From: Fragum whitleyi
Taxonomy: Eukaryota > Mollusca > Bivalvia > Cardiida > Cardiidae
DNA length: 64,000 nucleotides
Reading direction: 5' to 3'
NCBI GenBank assembly: GCA_948146395.1
Contig: OX411544.1
Coordinates: forward strand, 57,155,642 to 57,219,641
Position 1 is the stretch's first letter. Each line of letters starts with the position of its first letter. The position numbers were made by a program, and so were the translations under genes. The notes beneath the pieces are model-generated. The model was given only the letters and a program-made list of their open reading frames with translations, was not told the DNA's origin and did not search any database. Positions 46,335 through 57,215 of this stretch are shown one piece after another.

Positions 46335-46582
46335 TTAACCCTTGTCATGCTGAACCCGGAATATTCCTGCTTTGGCAGGAGCTATAGACAAACATCAGCC
46401 TGCACATGTGTGCAGTCTGATGTTAGTCTAAACCACCTGTTTCTCACTTTTAAACCAAAATTGTCAATAGATTTAGTTTTTCAAATAAAAATTGGCCTAC
46501 AGTTGGTACTTTCAGTGCTTTTTGCCCTTTGATTTCGATGAAATTTTTTAGCCAAAATTTATTCAGCATGACAAGGGTTAAG
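46335..46582. mobile_element. Family M MITE, reverse orientation
   Basis: TTAACCCTTGTCATGCTGAA at the left and TTCAGCATGACAAGGGTTAA at the right are a near-perfect TIR pair. The interior is the reverse complement of 43498-43745. Confidence 0.9.
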
Positions 46583-46714
46583 ACATTCAAAAAACTTCAT
46601 TTGAAAGGTAAATTGTAACTTTTTTAAAGTGTTGTTTGAACCTGTTTTATCTAAATTGAAAAAATAGCACTGGAATCTAATGGTTAAAAGTATATTTCAC
46701 GGCTCACCGCGCAA

Positions 46715-47050
46715 AATCTACCTATACAGGTCCTCAACAAAAACATGCATAATTCTTTCAAATATGATTTACGAGTTATCCTCCCTCATAGTATGGTTCA
46801 AGCTTTTGCAATTATTTCAAAAACAGAGTTTCAAGCATGTATCTTCAATAATAAGATAATTCTTTCAAATATGATTTTAGAGTTATCCTCCATGATAATA
46901 TGAAAATTAGCTTTTGCAATGAATACAATTACCAAGTTAAAAGCAAAAATCTTCAATAAATAACTGCGATGAAATTTGAAAATTAAAGTTTGTATGCCAA
47001 ATTGCCAATGCCAATGCTAACACTGAAAATGCAACAGTGATGTAAATCTA
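46715..47050 (+). repeat. Family R fragment, two monomers
   Basis: AATTCTTTCAAATATGATTT occurs at about 46750 and 46858 (spacing about 108 bp). The end TGCCAATGCCAATGCTAACA resembles 35190-35230. Confidence 0.6.
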
Positions 47051-47277
47051 TACAAATGGTTCGACTTTTTATTCTTAAACAGCAAAGCTAAAAAATTCAT
47101 TTTAATGTGTTTTGTCTAGACTTTATGACCCGAGTAACTTTAATTTAAAAACATTCGACATTTCCTGCCTTTCAAATGCAACACAGTAGGTAGTTCTCCA
47201 ACTAAAGATATCATTTAAAAGATCTAGGTTAACACTTCCATACAATTAGTTGAAAAGAGAATCTTCTTATTTAGTGC

Positions 47278-47650
47278 TTTTCGGTGATTTATCGAGAAGT
47301 AACAGTAGATTTTCACTTGATAATCTCACTGCAAAAGCAGTGAAATTATCAAAAACTTATACCCTGCTTTTGTGAACTTCATCCTATCTGACGTCATCTA
47401 TGTGGGTCGAAATAAGTGACGTCACAATGAACGTTGCATAGCAATCACATGCAAAATGATACGCTTTAAGAAAAATATGTCCAACTATTTTCACAATAGG
47501 TCCCATTTTAACATTAAGAAATCAAATAATAATTTGTTTTTCAAGTAACTTAGATTGATATATCATTTTGGCTCCACCAGTTAAAATAAAGTATCTCAAT
47601 GAAATATAAATTGATCTTACTCTGAAACAAACAATTATCCTCTATAAAGT
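47278..47650. mobile_element. Family T element, inverted relative to 6240-6660
   Basis: GTGCTTTTCGGTGATTTATC, ACTGCAAAAGCAGTGAAATT and GGGTCGAAATAAGTGACGTC mirror 6400-6660. The palindromic segment is shorter here. Confidence 0.78.
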
Positions 47651-47774
47651 TCCTCTAATAAGAGGGACCTCCCTAATTTAAGTTTCCCCATTAAATAATG
47701 GGTTGATAATTGCAAACCTATCAGTGGATTGAGGTGTTAAAAGGATGTCATGGTTGTGATAGTGAAAGTATCAC

Positions 47775-47866
47775 CTGAAATCTATAGTTAGGTACAAATC
47801 TTGGCATTCCGAACACCACTCGGCCAATCTCACGATCAACCTCGGATGTACATAGACAGACTATTT
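47775..47866 (-). CDS. Candidate 92 nt internal exon, unrecognised
   Basis: On the minus strand a long pyrimidine tract and CGTAAATTTTTAG acceptor precede it and CAG then GTGATACTT donor follows. The open frame takes two bases to finish a codon, then reads IVCLCTSEVDREIGRVV, FGMPRFVPNYRFQ, ending in phase 0. The mixed hydrophobic and charged pattern and the balanced codons stand out from the AT-rich flanks. The spare base of the 49308 exon completes its first codon (AAA). A decayed inverted copy lies at 48200-48272. No family recognised. Confidence 0.45.
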
Positions 47867-48031
47867 CTAAAAATTTACGGGAAAACATTGGAAAAACTCG
47901 ATGACGTCAGTTAAAATGGCATTAGCCCTAGAAACTGTGAGTGAAAACATTCGACATCGCCAACGTTACTCGTTTAAGTCACTGACATGAATTCATCAAA
48001 TCCTTATGTTAATATCTTTGGATTTTTAAAT

Positions 48032-48101
48032 AATGGCTGAAAAAATCTTAATTTTTGAGAATGATTCGTCATTCTCAAAAATTAAGATTTTTTCAGCCGT
48101 T
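48032..48101. repeat. 70 bp near-perfect palindrome with TTCG loop
   Basis: 33 bp arms (AATGGCTGAAAAAATC... / ...GATTTTTTCAGCCGTT) with one mismatch and a 4 nt TTCG loop at 48065-48068. It lies midway between the 47775 exon and its inverted decayed copy. Confidence 0.93.
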
Positions 48102-48199
48102 ATATACTGTAAAAATATAAATCTACAGTCCTAGTTTTTCTTACACTGTTTCTGCCTAACAAAATGCACAATAACGTTACATACCCATCCGCCTTACAT

Positions 48200-48272
48200 A
48201 CATCGGAGGTATGTTTTAGTTTACGGAAATGGCCGAGTGATGTTCCGAATGAAATCTTGGGTGATAATGTCT
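48200..48272 (+). pseudogene. Inverted, decayed copy of the 47775-47866 exon
   Basis: On the plus strand CATCGGAGGT, GGCCGAGTGATGTTCCGAAT and ATCTTGGGTGATAATG align with the exon's CATCCGAGGT, GGCCGAGTGGTGTTCGGAAT and TTCAGGTGATACTT, running across the donor. An internal stretch differs and the frame ends in TGA. This is an inverted duplication of exon plus splice site. Confidence 0.5.
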
Positions 48273-48299
48273 GAATCAGGACAACTCTGCTTTGGGTAA

Positions 48300-49307
48300 G
48301 CTTAAATTCAACTTTCGACCTTGACCTTGAACTTTGAAGAGTTTTAAAAAGTTATTTCGTATAGACTATCCATTCATTCTAAAGATTATTTTTGGTCGAA
48401 TTATTTAAAAAATTATCCATTAATGTAGAGGCTTTGCAAAAGATTAACTTTTTTTTTTAATTAAACCTTGAAGCTGTGACCTTGAACTTTACACAATTTC
48501 AAATGGCTCATGATGACTAACATTCATACTGTATTCTTTCATAATCCATCTATAAATGTACATGCTGCTAATTATTTTTCTAGATATCAAATTTCCCCTA
48601 ATAATAGGGCCCTCCCCAATAGTAGCACCCCTACATTTTTTACTAAGAAGTGAATTTCCTCTAAACAATCATTTATATGATAATAGCTTGATGTGGTAGA
48701 ATTTTTCGGCTGATAGAAAAAGGTATTGACAACCAAGTTACATTTTAGAAGATTTTTAGAAGATCTCCCATATTCAGCAAATTTCTAGCATTTTTTCATT
48801 TTCTCTGCTACAAACTGAATTCGAATTGGTCATATATTGACAGAGTTATTGACAATTCTCTGAAATTGTTGTGTCACATGATTCCCCTGCACTATATATA
48901 TATATAATACATACTGAGTGTTTTGTATGAGAAAAGATATCTAACAAGGTTAGGAGAATTGATCATTGTTGAGACTCTGCCGAGACAATTATCAATTCTC
49001 ACAACCGAGTAAGATATTTTTTTCATACAATACATTAAGTCTGTATTATATTTATCTTATAACCTCTATTTGTCTTGTTTTCGTCGATGTTTGTAACTGA
49101 AATGCAAGTTTCTAAAAATAGACAGATATCGCACAGATATTTGTATAGTTATAAGATAAAGGTCATAAAGAATGTCAATGCTCCTTGCATTCTAAAACTT
49201 ATACTCTTAGAGTCACATCTGAAATGCATAAAACAATTAAGTCTTTTTCATTGCCAAAAGTAGTTATAAGTTATAAAGTCTCGGAAATGAGAGTGAATAT
49301 GGGTCAC
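48300..49307. other. AT-rich spacer with family N inverted repeat
   Basis: 48585-48700 has CCCCTAATAATAGGGCCCTC and TTCCTCTAAACAATCATTTA; the same pair is inverted at 55858-56025 (ATTATTAGGGGAAATG; CTCCAAACAATCATATA). A short (TA)n lies at 48893-48905. The ATATTTTTTTCATACAA region near 49010 faces TTTTGTATGAGAAAAGATAT at 48920 as a loose palindrome. Confidence 0.5.
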
Positions 49308-49366
49308 TAGTGCCATTGGCACTATGAGATCTAATTGCATCATTAAGAATGGCAATTAGGTACTCA
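49308..49366 (-). CDS. Candidate 59 nt internal exon, unrecognised
   Basis: On the minus strand the acceptor TAACTACTTGTAG and donor GTGACCCATA bound a frame: one base, EYLIAILNDAIRSHSANGT, one spare base. With the 56973 exon before it (two spare bases TA) and 47775 after it, all three join in one frame. The same frame stays open beyond the proposed donor to a TAA, so an alternative is a terminal exon ending SDPYSLSFPRLYNL. Helical and hydrophobic in look; family unknown. Confidence 0.42.
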
Positions 49367-49932
49367 CTACAAGTAGTTACATTATCAGTAAATACTTAAG
49401 AGTTGAACAGCGCTGAACTTCCGCATGCAATCACGGAAAAGAGTTTTAACCTACTTTTCAAAAATCATTAAAACACTTACAATAATGAGATCGACACTGC
49501 GATTATCTTTCTAAAACACCTTCCTCTTCCAGCTCAGATTTTTCCCCCCTACTTACGTCTCTATCATTTAATCGGCAATTTAAAATCTGATTACGTAATT
49601 GCATTATCCATTCAGAAAAATTGCACTTACAGCTGTTCACTTAAAGATCTAAATCATTTTCAGTTTATATCCACACCTTTTCTAAGTATTCTAAATGGAA
49701 AAGATAATTTTTATACAACAAGTGTCCAGGACTTACATCATCTTGCTCGGTACATTACAGTAAATTAGGTTAACTTTGCATCACTTAATTTTCGCATCCC
49801 TGATGACAGACATTTTGGCGAGTTCTTATCTTAGCCTGACAGTATATATAAATATTTAAGTTATGCTAAAATGATATTCAGACCATCTATAGAGTGAATT
49901 GGTCAACCAAAGAACAGTATTTCTAAAGTATA

Positions 49933-50292
49933 CAGTCTATATTGTTTGAGCGACCACCTTTATTAAGCGACCTTTTTCATTAAGCGCATTATAAAAAGTC
50001 CCTGCATCTTAAGCAAAATTTATAAAAAAGTGGACATTCTTAAATGAAAAAGATGTTTACCATTGAAGCTTATGACGTTAGAACCCATTAGAATAGTCTC
50101 ATTGAGACGATTCTTTTTGGGTTATGACATCATAGGATTCAGTAAGAATTATTCAACAATATATAAATCAAAAATCAAAAATCTCGTCTTCTTTATCATT
50201 CAATATTGTATTAAGCGACCATTTCTATAAGCGACCGCTTTTTATTGGTCCCCTAAGTGGTTGCTTAATGCAAGTTTTACTGAATATCAGCT
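49933..50292. mobile_element. Family CC TIR element, second copy
   Basis: CAGTCTATATTGTTTGAGCG at the left and GCAAGTTTTACTGAA at the right, with AAGCGACCA motifs at both ends. The central palindrome ATAGTCTCATTGAGACGATT is better preserved than at 30225. Confidence 0.75.
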
Positions 50293-50480
50293 ACAACTCT
50301 AAGCGTGGTACCAAGTCCAAAATCAGAAAGTTTCTTAATTTACCATCTCAACCAAGGAATGACACAACACCAGGACAATAGATCCTGTTATAATACTTTG
50401 GTAGAAATCCTAGACTTAAATCTGATCTTAGCCAGAGCTATAGATAGATGGAATATTTGAATTTTAGATAAAACTATTTT

Positions 50481-50553
50481 AACAAGAGGATCACCATGAT
50501 GGTCCTAGATCGCTCACCTGACTCCTTTTGATCACTTGGACATCACATCAAGT
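50481..50553 (+). mobile_element. Family G composite element, head (split by insertion)
   Basis: AACAAGAGGATCACCATGATGG, CCTAGATCGCTCACCTGA and ACTTGGACATCACATCAAG. The body continues at 54018 after the 3.47 kb insertion. Confidence 0.8.
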
Positions 50554-50761
50554 AATCAAAGCCCTGAAGGGCCTGAAAGTCGCTTCAACAGATGTATTAG
50601 TTAAACAAGACTTGCTTTTTATGACCCTATCAGAGAAGGTTTTAAAAAGTATTGAAGGAAATGAAATTACCGTAATATTGAATTGTATATAACAAGAGAT
50701 GTTTGTCTCTTAAAAATTAGATCCATTGAACAATAAATTCTATGCACCTTTGAATTTTCAA

Positions 50762-51029
50762 AATTGTGACCTGTCACGCTAAATGGGACCTTATCCGAAC
50801 TCCAAAAATCCAAATTTTGGCAAACTTGTCAGACCCAGCGCAGGTTAACCAGATTCCGTATGCGAAAAGTGAATACAGAGTAAGATAGGGTAAATACCCC
50901 AGATTAAGAAAATTACATAAAAGTGAAAAGCGTCGGCCCTAGTCTGGCTACACGGACAGTACAGACTGACTAGGGTCAATATTTTTCACACATGCCATGA
51001 GGTCCCTTTTAGTGTGATGGGTCACAATT
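50762..51029. mobile_element. 268 bp MITE nested in 3.47 kb copy 2
   Basis: AATTGTGACCTGTCACGCTA / GTGATGGGTCACAATT termini; same length and position as in copy 1. Confidence 0.85.
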
Positions 51030-51506
51030 ATACATGTACCTTTATCAATATTTGAGCTATGTGCAAGACAAGATTTGTACATGGACGGACAGACAGGCTG
51101 ATGCCAGTATAACCCCTAAAACGATCAGGGTTCTCCTAAGAATAATTGGAAGCTGTAGTGGCAGAATTGTTGGAAGCTTACAATACAGTGTTTATGCAAG
51201 TAATTGTGATTATGTGAATAAAAACATTTGGGAAAAGAATAAATTGCTCATGTTGAGCAATTTCTTCTTTTCCAATAATGTTTTTATGCATATTTATTGT
51301 ACAAAATGCCTTAATTCATCAGTTTTGCCTTATTTCATCAGTTTTTGACATAAGATAACTAAAATTCCTCTATTTGATGACCATTTTGAAGAAATTAAGC
51401 GATGGGGTAATTTTAAAGCTGTAGGGGCATAACACTGTTTTAGATGAAGCTGTAGTGGGGCTGATACAGCTTATTGGGCTGGGGAGAACACTGACGATCG
51501 TTTTGC

Positions 51507-51665
51507 GGGGGTATGGTTTATTGGGGTTTTACGCCGTTTTCAACTGCTATGATCATACCGCAGCGACTGGAGCACCAAACCATGGATTTTAGTTTTTTTC
51601 ATACCAGTACTTTCACAATACCCTAACCGAGCCTCCTGCTATTCCTCTACATAGGTTCATGATAT
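51507..51665 (+). repeat. Mollusc SINE core, fuller copy
   Basis: Includes GGGGTTTTACGCCGTTTTCA, which copy 1 lacks, plus GACTGGAGCACCAAACCATG. It shows the copy 1 version has lost about 27 bp. Confidence 0.65.
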
Positions 51666-51987
51666 GGGTGACATTCTTTTAGTGGAGCTACAAAAAGTTT
51701 TGCTGGGGTATAATAAAACATGCTTGTCAAAACTTCTAACCGGCCTATTATTTTCTGTCACAAATGACATTTTGAGACGGGATGAATACAATCATCGGTT
51801 TTCATCGAACAGAATAATAATTTTCGAAAGTGAAAAAGATGAAAATGTTACCACTATTCTGGTTCAAGTATTTAAAAAAAATACACAAGTTTCACCATAT
51901 CTCCTTATTTTGACTTTGATCGATTTTAACATTGGTGGGTGGAGTATTTTGTGGAAAATTTGTACATATCTGGGAAATATTCCATAG
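51664..51987 (+). other. 107-codon frame of 3.47 kb copy 2, function unknown
   Basis: Partner of 7844-8167. Here the middle reads FESEKDENVTTILVQVF, which looks more protein-like than the shifted version in copy 1. No known domain seen. Confidence 0.2.
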
Positions 51988-54017
51988 AATTTGAAAGAAT
52001 AATGCTTCTTTATCGATTGACTAGAAACGTTGATAGATAAATTTTTAAGAATATCTAATTTTATTTGGTCCTAAATCAGAGTTTCTGTCAAAACGAAGCG
52101 AATAACAACCGATGAGAAAATGGCGACTGGATCTTTATGAGAGCGTGTCTGAATTACTGTGCATGCGCGAACTATTTTTTCGATGCTTTCCAGGGCTCTC
52201 ACTAGGGTTTTGAAAGTAGGATTCCAGGAATCCAACTTCAGAAAAAGTTGGATCCAACACAAAAAAGTTAGATTCCATCATTATTAGGGTTGATTTTGTA
52301 CCATGCAAAACTATGATATTGAAACGACAATTTATTAACCTTTTACTACACAATCCAATGTTTTAGTCACCAGAATGGTTATCTTAAGGAAAACATTGAT
52401 TGAAAAGAAAGAATTGCTTGTAAAATCATTTTCTTCTTTTGTCCCAATGCTTTTTACATTTTTTTTTTATTCTTTTTTGGAGATGGGCTCAGTAGATGAC
52501 AAAACTTTTCCCGGTTCAGTTTAAAACCATATAAAACCAATACAGAAGCAAGTCTTTGAAACAGGCATATCTTCTTTTTGCCAGAAGTTAAAAAGAGGTC
52601 AAAAAATGTTATTTAATTTACTTAGACTTTAAAAAAATCTCAACATATAAGTCAATGCGATGATTCTCTTTGCAGATGTTGCCAATTGAGAGAAACAAAT
52701 CAGAATTCATATTCATTACAAAAGATTGTATGTTTGAACTGCATTGGTTATCTCTCTTTTTTTCTTTTTTTTTTTTTAAGATTGAAATAATTAAACTTTC
52801 CGAACCACTTGTCTCTTGATTTGTGTTCATTTTTTTTTCATTTCAACACGTGTCTGATCAGTAGGCTGATCCGGAGCTTTCCATTTTCGAAATACGTTAT
52901 CCGACGGAATTAAGCAAATGCAGGGCGTTTCAGAGATTCACCGGTAGTGGTAATTCGTTTCGTGTTTTTTTTTTCGGAACATTTCTTTAATCAAATAATT
53001 GTTTTTAGTCAAAATACCGATTTTAAAAAAGGTAAAGAGATTCGGGACAGTTCGAAGGACACGGACTAATCATTTACTTGTTACGAACAAATCGGGTCAA
53101 TTATGTTGTCTTACGATTGTCTTCGTCTAAATTGGGGACCTGCTCGAATTCAATTACAGGTATATAATTAGTGATTCAACTGCTTTGATCAATATATTAA
53201 TAGTTCACGTGTTTCGTTTATGCCTAACAATTGTCGGGCAGAGTCTAAATTCAATTCATTGTTAGTCAGGCTCCGCCTACAAGGTCTACGAATAACCGAT
53301 TACGATTGGCTGTTGGCGTCAATTAACGCCAAGCCTACCGCGCCCATCTATCGGACTTCAGATATGGCTATTATCGATTTTTCACGCGACAGTTAGCCTA
53401 ACTTACGTAAACAATACACAGCCGAGAGGTTATAATTCAGGACGCGTGCCTTAGAAAAACTTGTCGTCCGGTGGAATCCTTTGATAGGATTTTTTGTCGT
53501 CCGCTGAGAAAAGTTGTCGTCTCGGACGTCACTACTGACGTTTCCGAAAGCCCTGCTTTCAACGAAAACCACTTAACTGTATATAAAAACAAATTGTGGT
53601 TACGAGGTTTTCGTTGAAAACCGATGTTATTCTTTTTCTGAAACGCGTCTGTATTACTGCGCGTAGTGCACTATTTTTTCAATGGTTTACGAAAAACTCG
53701 TAACTGCATATTAAACAGGTGTGGTTACGGTGTTTTTTGTTTGTTAGTTTTTGTTTTTTGAAATTCTTTCTCTGCCTCATATGGCGTTTAAGAAATATGA
53801 TGTATATTTCTTCTACAACTTTCATGCGATCGCAAAATGTGACATTATGTCGTTGTGTTTATTACCATAAAGTGCGGACAAGAAATCAGAGATCTACTTT
53901 TTCTCAAAACAGAAATACAGAAGACGTTAAGAGGTCTGTCTTTGACCTTGTTTGACCTGTCCAGAAAACTTCGTACGGCCACAATAAGTCGCAGCGCGAG
54001 CGCAAGCGACTTAAAAA

Positions 54018-55060
54018 GGCAGATGTCAGAAAGAAGATAATTTCTACATAAAACCAAGTTTCACTTAATTTTGGTCATATTTGAGGCCATTAGAGTTTTT
54101 CAACTAAATTATCATTAAGACTCCTTTTTCCGTGATATGGCATGAATCCTTCCCATTTTCAACAGAGTTCATTCTTGTGAGCTATTTCTGGCGTCTGGAG
54201 CTCTAAGAAGAAAATTGTCATTAAGGCCCCTTTTCCCGTGATATGGCACGGATCCTTCCCATTTTCAAAAGAGTTCATCTTCTTGACCTAACAAACATTC
54301 TGACCAAGTTTCATGATGATTGGACCATATTTGTGGCTTCTAGAGTGTAAACAAAAAAAATGTCATTAAGGCCCCTTTTCCCTTGATATGGCGTGGATCC
54401 TTCCCATTTTCAAAAGGGTACATCTTTGAGACCTAACAAACATTCTGACCAAGTTTCATGAAGATTGGGCATTATTTGTGGCCTCTAGAGTGTAAACACG
54501 AAAATTGTCATTAAGGCCCCTTTTCCCGTGATATGGCCAGGATCCTCCCCATTTTCAATAGGGTTCATCCTTGTGACCTGACCAACATTCTGACCAAGTT
54601 TCATGAAGATTGGGCCATATTTGTGGCCTCTAGAGTGTAAACAAGAAAATTGTCATTAAGGCCCCTTTTCCCATGATATGGCATGGATCCTTTCCATTTT
54701 CAATAGGGTTCATCCTTGTGACCTGAACAACATTCTGACCAAGTTTCATGAAGATTGGGCCATAATTGTGGCCTCTAGAGTGTAAACAAGAAAATTGTCA
54801 TTAAGGCCCCTTTTCCCGTGATATGGCATGGATCCTTCCAATTTTCAATAGGGTTCATCCTTGTGACCTGACCAACATTCTGACCAAGTTTCATGATGAT
54901 TGGATCATATTTGTGGCCTCTAGAGTGTAAACACTTAAATTGTTGACGCATGACGACAGACGACGCACGACGCACGACGCACGACGGACGACAGACGACG
55001 GACATTCAATGATCACAAAAGCTCACCTTGAGCACAATGTGCTCAGGTGAGCTAATAAAA
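54018..55060 (+). mobile_element. Family G composite element, body and tail (monomer 145 bp)
   Basis: Starts GGCAGATGTCAGAAAGAAG. Monomers are marked by CATTAAGGCCCC at 54219, 54364, 54509, 54654 and 54799 (exact 145 bp), preceded by a shortened one at 54113. Each has ACCAAGTTTCATGAAGATTG. A GACGCACGACGCACGACGG tract precedes the tail AATGTGCTCAGGTGAGCTAA. Head at 50481. Confidence 0.9.
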
Positions 55061-55061
55061 A

Positions 55062-55150
55062 TACAAACCCTATGTTGCTTGTATTCATTGGAATTGCCTT
55101 ATTGAGACGATTCAAATGAGTACCAAAATCATAGGGTTTCATTGAAAAAT
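55062..55150. repeat. Foldback relic, family F
   Basis: AAACCCTATG and CATAGGGTTT enclose TTATTGAGACGATTCAAATG; compare the full palindrome at 58141. Confidence 0.6.
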
Positions 55151-55211
55151 ACTGATTTAAGACTGGATGTACCTCCTCTTATCTGTACCTCAGTCCTCTG
55201 CCTAACCTATG

Positions 55212-55414
55212 CTGGTTGGAGACCAATTCTCGCCATGTACCAGTTCTCGCAACCAGACTATTTTCACAGTAAAAAAGAAATGATCATTTACAACTGAATA
55301 AAAGAAGTTTTTGTTAACATAATGTGTAATTTAGAAGGCTTTCCTGTCCATCTTTACGGTGAACCGGGTTAGTTGGAGAGAACTGGTACTTGGCGAGAAT
55401 TGGTCCCTAACCAG
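55212..55414. mobile_element. 203 bp foldback element with 45 bp TIRs
   Basis: CTGGTTGGAGACCAATTCTC and GCCATGTACCAGTTCTC at the left face GAGAACTGGTACTTGGCG and GAATTGGTCCCTAACCAG at the right. Confidence 0.85.
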
Positions 55415-56209
55415 AGTACTGTCTGCATACTATGGGAAAAGCTTGAACCTTCAGGCTGGTTGTAATATCCCCAAAATCAAAAATTTGTACAAAACATTTA
55501 AATCCAGTATGATAAAGGTTGATTCCACATTGCAATGGAGAAGGGATGAGTTATGCCAGTAATATCAGTCATCAACTGCAGGGCTTTCTTCCAAAATATC
55601 CATATTTGGTAATGTCTAGTCAGACAGTTTGTCTCATGAACTTCTGTACATTTCATTGAATAGTAAAAGCCATGGTAATCTATCAACCACAAGCTTAAAG
55701 TTAAGACTCAGTTCAGCCAGTGTATTTATGTACCATATTTCTCCCAATAAACGCTCCCGGGAGCTACACATTATGTGGTCAGGGAGTTTTTAATTAGTAT
55801 GCATTTTCTGTTTTAAAATAAATCATTAAACTTGTCTTTTAGACCCTTTAATTTGAGGTAAATTTCCTCCAAACAATCATATAAATGATTTTTTAGAGGA
55901 AATTCACATCAAAGTAAGGAAAAAGTCTCAACAAGTCCTTAAAACTTAGGCATTTGAAGAGGGTTTTCTTAGTTAAAAATGCAGGGGTGCTACCATTAGG
56001 GAGGGTACTATTATTAGGGGAAATGCAGTAGGTACTAAGTTTTTCAGATAGCTTCTGTGGGAATAACCCTTCTAATGCTATTCACGACAAATTCCAAATA
56101 TATAGTTACTTATAAACTAATGAGCAGTCTTATCTTGGCCAACACTCCCTGGTTTTAATTTAACTCTTGAAGGGAAAAAACTGGGCCAGACCGTTTGAAT
56201 CCAGGGATC
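55415..56209. other. Spacer with family N repeat
   Basis: 55850-56030 carries the family N inverted repeat described at 48585. Elsewhere nothing recognised. Confidence 0.4.
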
Positions 56210-56580
56210 AACACCAACTTCTGTGAGTCAGGAGTCCATCGTACTTCTAAATTATGAAATAAGGGAGTCCAAGCTCAAAGTAGGGAGTCTGAACTTTTAT
56301 ATTTGGAGAACAATGTGGAAAAGAAGAGATTGCTTGTAACAAGCAATTTCTTCTATTCCACAAGTGTCTTCCCCAAAAGAAGATAGTTTGCTTTCAAAAT
56401 ACTACTAGTTCAAAGCAAAAGTTATCTTCAACAACTTTTGTATTACAAAGATCTTTTGTTTCTCAAAATATTCTATGATCCTACTAGGAGTCCATCTGGC
56501 TCATTACTTGTACAATGAAGGAGTCCCAACTGGTTGACATGGAGTCTAGGACTCTCAGACTCCCCTTAATGTGGAACCCT
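56210..56580. repeat. GGGAGTCC-type repeat carrying a foldback MITE
   Basis: AGGAGTCCATCGTACTTC, AAGGGAGTCCAAGC and GGAGTCTAGGACTCTCAG; a related piece is at 38745-38805. At 56310-56370 AAGAAGAGATTGCTTGTAAC faces AAGCAATTTCTTCTATTCC. Confidence 0.55.
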
Positions 56581-56972
56581 GGAACTGTCCTTTAATTCAG
56601 CAAAGTTAATTTATTTTCTTCTCCACATTAAGTATGCAAATTTAAGTACACTCGATGGCTGCTCAGTTTGCTCATAGTGTGTATTCTAGCTTCACACACA
56701 GGTAAAAATGAAATAACTGCAATATATATGCTTAATTTCACATCCTTTCAAAAAATTATCATGAACATAAATAAAGCTGTGTTATTGTTAGCAGAAATAC
56801 AGACACACACAAACAAATGGACAGGCAGACATATACTGATAAAAATAACTTTTAGCACAGCTGAGCTAATCTATGTGCATTCATAGGTGCTTGCAATAGT
56901 TTTTCCTGAACCCCTAAATTCATAGAACTTTAGATAATGTCCATTAAGAAAATGGCCCCATAATTGATTAAC

Positions 56973-57054
56973 TATAGCTGAATATTTCCCAGAATGGTAA
57001 TAAGCAAGTCCCGTGATGTTACTGAGTCATTGAAGTAGTAAAAGAGATGATCCA
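56973..57054 (-). CDS. Candidate 82 nt internal exon, unrecognised
   Basis: On the minus strand the acceptor CTTTAACATTCAAACAAG and a weak donor GTTAATC bound a frame: two bases, DHLFYYFNDSVTSRD, LLITILGNIQL, two spare bases. Spare bases TA plus the first base of the 49308 exon give TAT. The two starting bases fit a G left by an internal donor (GTACCATTC) of the 57972-58098 exon. Hydrophobic helical pattern; family unknown. Confidence 0.4.
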
Positions 57055-57215
57055 CTTGTTTGAATGTTAAAGAAAATAGTACAATGCTGTCACTACCATT
57101 CACAAATCACAATATAACAACAATAGTTTGTACCAGATATGGAAAATATGCTACTATCAGAAATATCCATTTTATGAACCTAATGAACATTTCTGAAAAA
57201 GAACAATAACAAGCA

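Larger units (their letters stand above)
50554..54017 (+). mobile_element. 3.47 kb element, copy 2
   Basis: Same ends and contents as 6756-10221: 5' GCCCTGAAGGGCCTGAAAGT with CGCTT, 3' AGCGCAAGCGACTTAAAAA. It contains the nested MITE (50762-51029), foldback MITEs at 51228 and 52382, the SINE core (51507-51665) and the GC-rich block (53262-53590). It is inserted in a family G element, which gives a clean view of both borders. Confidence 0.88.

Noticed and set aside
6756..54017. Segmental duplication as explanation for the 3.47 kb pair
   Set aside because: Homology stops at element-like ends with complementary termini, and the right copy splits another element cleanly; transposition is simpler.
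56655..56701. Plus-strand first-exon-like MAAQFAHSVYSSFTH with AG/GTAAAA donor
   Set aside because: 15 codons only; no promoter or downstream exon on the plus strand could be supported.
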